Of a DNA stretch of 17,157 nt, positions 14,320-17,157 are shown piece after piece. Where the stretch lies: the NCBI GenBank assembly GCA_012964265.1, contig DTUH01000043.1, forward strand, positions 2,184 through 19,340, in the 5' to 3' direction. The notes below the pieces were generated by a model. The model had not been told where the DNA came from. It saw only the letters and a list, made by a program, of their open reading frames with translations, and did not search any database. Position 1 is the stretch's first letter, and every line of letters begins with the position of its first letter. The stretch comes from Candidatus Lambdaproteobacteria bacterium. GTDB lineage: Bacteria; SAR324; NAC60-12. Made by a program: the position numbers and the translations under genes.

Positions 14320-15450
14320 ATGAATCCACTCGCTCCTTTATTATTTTTCTTTGGTAAAGACATGTTCCGGCACGTTATCCTCTTTTCAGGGATTTCACTC
14401 ATTGCCTGGTTTTTGACACTCGGCGGATTTTTCTGGGGCGGATATTTGTTGTGGATTTCACTTATTTTAATTGCCACATTAATCATTTGGCGCGCAGGTG
14501 ATTTTTTCTCTCCGGCAGCAACTTATATCCAGGATAAACACGATATCCCGCAATCGATTAAAGCCGCGGTAATAGATGCAATCGCAAGTTCCTTTCCGGA
14601 GTTTTGTGTCGCCATTATTGCTGTAATTCTGATTGGACGGGCAGAGATTGGCATTTCCACTATCGTGGGATCCGCACTTTATAATGTGCTCGTTATTCCC
14701 GCTGCTGCAGGTTTGGTCGCCGCAAGTCCAATGGTTATCAGTCGCGAAGTTGTCTGGCGTGACAATATTTATTATCTTGGCGTGGTTTTTTTGCTAGGTG
14801 CAATGCTCTGGCTGTTTCCAACTGAATGGGGTGCGGGTGTTGCTGCTTTGTTTTTGGTGGCCTATGCAGGTTATGTTTTTCTTCTTCAAAGGGACTTCAA
14901 AAAAGCAAAAAAGCAAAAAGCGGATTCTCCGGAAACCGAAATAATAGAGACTGAGGCAGATGATGATGGTGAGCTGGAACTATCATCCGAAAAAAATGCT
15001 TGGATGTGGATTTTCGGGATGATGTTTGTGATGGGAGGAGCATCTCACCTGCTCGTTGAATCTTCCCTTGCACTTGGTGACATGTTGGGAATTGACGGAG
15101 TTATCATGGGATTTGTTGTGATTGCGGCAGGAACATCAGTTCCGGATACCGCCCTCTCGGTAATTAGCGCTAAAAAAGGACATTACGACGCAGCCGTTTC
15201 CAACGTATTCGGCAGTAACATTTTCGATATCTGCATTTGTTTAAGCATCCCCATTTTGCTGGCACTGGCTATTAGTGGAGAACCGACCAGTATTGATCTA
15301 CCGCAGCTGGGACTAATCTGGAGCCTGATAGGCGCAACTTTCCTGGCAGTCTATTTCTTTTGGAGCAACAATTACACTCTCACCAAATTAAAAGCAGGTA
15401 TGATGGGGATGCTCTACGTTCTCATCATTTTAATATCCTTTACGTTTTAA
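14320..15450 (+). CDS. Na+/Ca2+ exchanger, NCKX-like
   Basis: Cation antiporter of the CaCA superfamily, 376 residues with about ten membrane segments in two halves joined by an acidic cytoplasmic loop (about residues 190-230). The alpha-1 repeat reads AIASSFPEF with key Glu94, then GISTIVGSALYNVL. The alpha-2 repeat reads AAGTSVPDT with Asp276, then AVSNVFGSNIFDICI with Asp303. Both repeats resemble potassium-dependent NCKX exchangers more than plain NCX. Asp276 and Asp303 are 27 residues apart, like the Asp pair (548 and 575) of NCKX2, whose second Asp is linked to K+ dependence. Its likely job is calcium export. The ATG at 14320 has no good ribosome binding site; Met15 is an alternative start. 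Its stop overlaps the stop of the opposing pirin gene. Confidence 0.9.
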   Translation: MNPLAPLLFFFGKDMFRHVILFSGISLIAWFLTLGGFFWGGYLLWISLILIATLIIWRAGDFFSPAATYIQDKHDIPQSIKAAVIDAIASSFPEFCVAIIAVILIGRAEIGISTIVGSALYNVLVIPAAAGLVAASPMVISREVVWRDNIYYLGVVFLLGAMLWLFPTEWGAGVAALFLVAYAGYVFLLQRDFKKAKKQKADSPETEIIETEADDDGELELSSEKNAWMWIFGMMFVMGGASHLLVESSLALGDMLGIDGVIMGFVVIAAGTSVPDTALSVISAKKGHYDAAVSNVFGSNIFDICICLSIPILLALAISGEPTSIDLPQLGLIWSLIGATFLAVYFFWSNNYTLTKLKAGMMGMLYVLIILISFTF

Positions 15451-16145
15451 TTTAATTCAAAGAGTAGAAATTCGCTCGACTTTGAGGCACGAATATTTAA
15501 ACCACTTTCCTCACTGACAGCTGCACCGTCTCCGGCTTGGATTTCAATTCCGTTCAGCAGAAGTTCACCACTAATCATCTGCAGCCACGCATGTCTATTT
15601 GACTCCAGTGGGTGTTTGATTTCCTGTTTGTCAGCAAGTATTCCCATGTAAAGCAATGCGTCGGCATGCATCGTGAGGGCACCCCCTCTTCCTTCAGGTG
15701 CAGCCAACAATCCCAGCTTTCCGGGTTTAACCACATCACGCACAAATTTCTGCGTGTACTCAGGCACAATAGAGTTTTTGTCCGGTTCAATCCAAATCTG
15801 CAAAACATGTGCTTCTGCTGAATCCGAGGCGTTATACTCACTGTGACGAATTCCGGTTCCAGCGCTCATGTGCTGGATTTCACCCGGACGGATCACGTCT
15901 CGATTACCCATGCTGTCTTTGTGCTCAAGCGCACCGGAAATCATATAGGTGATAATTTCCATGTCTTGATGACCGTGAGTTGGAAACCCACGGGCTGGAG
16001 CGATCTTGTCTTCATTGATCACGCGTAGATTACGGAAGCCCATAAAACTTGGATCGTAGTAACTGCCAAACGAAAAGCTGTTCCGAGTTTCGAGCCAGGT
16101 AAATTCCACATGACCACGCTCTTCTGATTTTCGAATGTTAAGCAT
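15447..16145 (-). CDS. Pirin family cupin (YhhW-like)
   Basis: Bicupin of 232 residues, almost exactly the length of E. coli YhhW, which has quercetin 2,3-dioxygenase activity in vitro. All four metal ligands are present and fall at the YhhW positions: His57 and His59 in THGHQDME, His101 and Glu103 in GIRHSEYN. Other shared stretches include YYDPSFMGF, LRVIN and EHKDSMGN. The ATG at 16145 is chosen over a GTG five codons upstream because of the ribosome binding site and because the N-terminus MLNIRKSEERGH then matches the family. The second cupin domain is more divergent. It follows cobS by 46 nt on the same strand. The physiological substrate of such pirins is mostly unknown; cytoplasmic. 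Confidence 0.93.
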   Translation of the reverse strand: MLNIRKSEERGHVEFTWLETRNSFSFGSYYDPSFMGFRNLRVINEDKIAPARGFPTHGHQDMEIITYMISGALEHKDSMGNRDVIRPGEIQHMSAGTGIRHSEYNASDSAEAHVLQIWIEPDKNSIVPEYTQKFVRDVVKPGKLGLLAAPEGRGGALTMHADALLYMGILADKQEIKHPLESNRHAWLQMISGELLLNGIEIQAGDGAAVSEESGLNIRASKSSEFLLFELN

Positions 16146-16156
16146 TTTCACTCCCC
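16143..16156 (-). promoter_or_regulatory. Ribosome binding site of the pirin gene
   Basis: On the minus strand GGGGAG (16156-16151) lies 5 nt before the ATG that begins at 16145, which settles the start against the upstream GTG at 16160. Confidence 0.65.
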
Positions 16157-16191
16157 ACACTTAATGGATTCGGAAGACCCTGTAACTATAA

Positions 16192-16992
16192 TCAAACTCC
16201 AAGGTTTAATCCCAGGCCAAGATAAAAAACAACTTCACTTAGCTGCTGAATTGCACCCAGACAGTCGCCGGTTACACCGCCCAGTTTCTTCTTAAAATAC
16301 ATAATTGAAACCCACCAGACAATTGCGACCGCTAACAATCCCGTCCATGCCTGACTGCCGATAAATAACAACGGCAACAACCCGAAAGTGCCATTTACAA
16401 TTAAATCAACTCCGGAAAACTCAATCATCATTCTGGATTTGCTTTTTGCCTCATCCTGCACATAGTCTAAAATACGGAGCTGTGAAATCGAAACAAAGCG
16501 GCTCAAAGCATGGCCTGCAAACCAGACCCAGGGTAAAATTTCAGTCTCAATTTGCAAAAGCGAGAAAAATTTCAGTAGCACCAGAAACACTAAACCGAGT
16601 GCGCCGTAAGTTCCAATGCGGGAATCCTTCATGATCCGCAACCGTTCCTCTGCAGTCCAGCCCCCGCCGAGTCCATCGCACGTATCGGCAAATCCGTCTT
16701 CGTGCAGTGCTCCTGTCAGCAAAACCGCGGCTGCCATTCCCAATAAAACCGCAATCGGCAAAGTCACTTCCGGAAACGTCCCGGATGAACCGGAGAACAG
16801 CATTTGTGCAAGGAGCCAAACGGCCATGCTCACACCTCCTGCAAGCCAGCCCACAAGTGAAAAATAACGTGAGCAATGCGAAGTTTTTTCTGAAATCCAA
16901 CTCGAAGGCAGAGGAATTCTGCTGTAAAAAATGAAGGCTCCAGCGATACGCCGCATTTCCTGCTTTAAGCTATTCACCATCAGTTCGGTCAC
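16192..16992 (-). CDS. cobS: Adenosylcobinamide-GDP ribazoletransferase (CobS, cobalamin synthase)
   Basis: Polytopic inner-membrane enzyme of about 260 residues that joins adenosylcobinamide-GDP and alpha-ribazole (phosphate) to complete the lower ligand of adenosylcobalamin. Motifs are FYSRIPLP near the N-terminus, the acidic GALHEDGFADTCDGLGGG cluster that binds metal and substrate, RIMKDSRIGTYGALGL, and KLGGVTGDCLGAIQQLSE near the C-terminus. The start is uncertain: GTG at 16992, ATG at 16980 or GTG at 16977. All three overlap the end of cobT, by 23, 11 or 8 nt. A GGAG lies 3 nt before the first GTG, which favours it slightly. The enzyme acts after CobT, encoded directly upstream, so the two steps are probably translationally coupled. 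Confidence 0.93.
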   Translation of the reverse strand: MTELMVNSLKQEMRRIAGAFIFYSRIPLPSSWISEKTSHCSRYFSLVGWLAGGVSMAVWLLAQMLFSGSSGTFPEVTLPIAVLLGMAAAVLLTGALHEDGFADTCDGLGGGWTAEERLRIMKDSRIGTYGALGLVFLVLLKFFSLLQIETEILPWVWFAGHALSRFVSISQLRILDYVQDEAKSKSRMMIEFSGVDLIVNGTFGLLPLLFIGSQAWTGLLAVAIVWWVSIMYFKKKLGGVTGDCLGAIQQLSEVVFYLGLGLNLGV

Positions 16993-17157
16993 TCACTCCG
17001 GCGGATTCAAAGGAGGCCATTTGATTTAGAAAAGCGACAGCCGACTGCAACAGCGGAAAGGCAACTGCGGCCCCTGTGCCTTCACCAAGTCTCATGCCTA
17101 ATGAAAGCAAAGGTTCCGCCTGCATGAATTTCAACATTTCACTATGTCCAAGTTCAT
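16970..17157 (-). CDS. cobT: Nicotinate-nucleotide-dimethylbenzimidazole phosphoribosyltransferase (CobT), C-terminal part
   Basis: Only the last 61 residues are in the window; the gene continues beyond the right edge. The fragment reads ELGHSEML, then LGMRLGEGTGAAVAFPLLQS and FLNQMASFESAGV before the TAG at 16972-16970. MRLGEGTGAA is the CobT signature that carries the catalytic Glu (Glu317 in the Salmonella enzyme). CobT makes alpha-ribazole phosphate from dimethylbenzimidazole and nicotinate mononucleotide, the substrate used by CobS. The stop lies inside the start region of cobS. Confidence 0.9.
   Translation of the reverse strand, partial: ELGHSEMLKFMQAEPLLSLGMRLGEGTGAAVAFPLLQSAVAFLNQMASFESAGVSDRTDGE

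Overview
The window suggests a Gram-negative bacterium that uses menaquinone. It encodes apolipoprotein N-acyltransferase (outer-membrane lipoprotein maturation), an exported ankyrin protein and three menaquinone-pathway enzymes. Base composition looks fairly even, around the mid-40s % G+C by eye, and no foreign-looking island stands out. A deltaproteobacterial or SAR324-like lineage would fit the mix, but this is a guess; nothing here fixes the taxon. There are no rRNA or tRNA genes, insertion sequences, CRISPR arrays or clear intrinsic terminators.

Layout. (1) 2-4454, plus strand: a tight run of a divergent PurD-like ATP-grasp gene (5' end outside the window), menG, menF and menD. Gaps are 6 and 14 nt, then a 4-nt GTGA overlap. 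menF makes isochorismate, menD makes SEPHCHC from it, and menG does the final ring methylation; the other men genes are not here. (2) 4574-8873: ftsW (septal SEDS glycosyltransferase) overlaps by 8 nt a very large exported protein made almost wholly of about 28 ankyrin repeats. (3) 8918-9151, minus strand: a 77-residue protein of unknown function with its own plausible promoter. (4) 9301-11760, plus strand: lnt, started by TTG behind a good ribosome binding site, then a short-chain dehydrogenase-like protein whose catalytic YxxxK is replaced. (5) 11908-15450, plus strand: a co-directional cluster of an unrecognised two-helix membrane protein with an acidic linker, a MoxR/CoxD-like AAA+ ATPase, plsY (phospholipid synthesis) and a Na+/Ca2+ exchanger with NCKX-type repeats. 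(6) 15447-17157, minus strand: cobT (partial) and cobS overlap (cobalamin lower-ligand assembly) and are followed by a pirin/YhhW-type cupin. The pirin gene runs tail-to-tail into the exchanger gene with a 4-nt overlap.

Most genes are recognisable housekeeping functions. The parts that merit a second look are the PurD-like protein without the GDPE motif beside the men genes, the unknown membrane protein paired with a MoxR ATPase that lacks a VWA partner, the exported ankyrin protein coupled to ftsW, the active-site-altered SDR and the NCKX-like exchanger.
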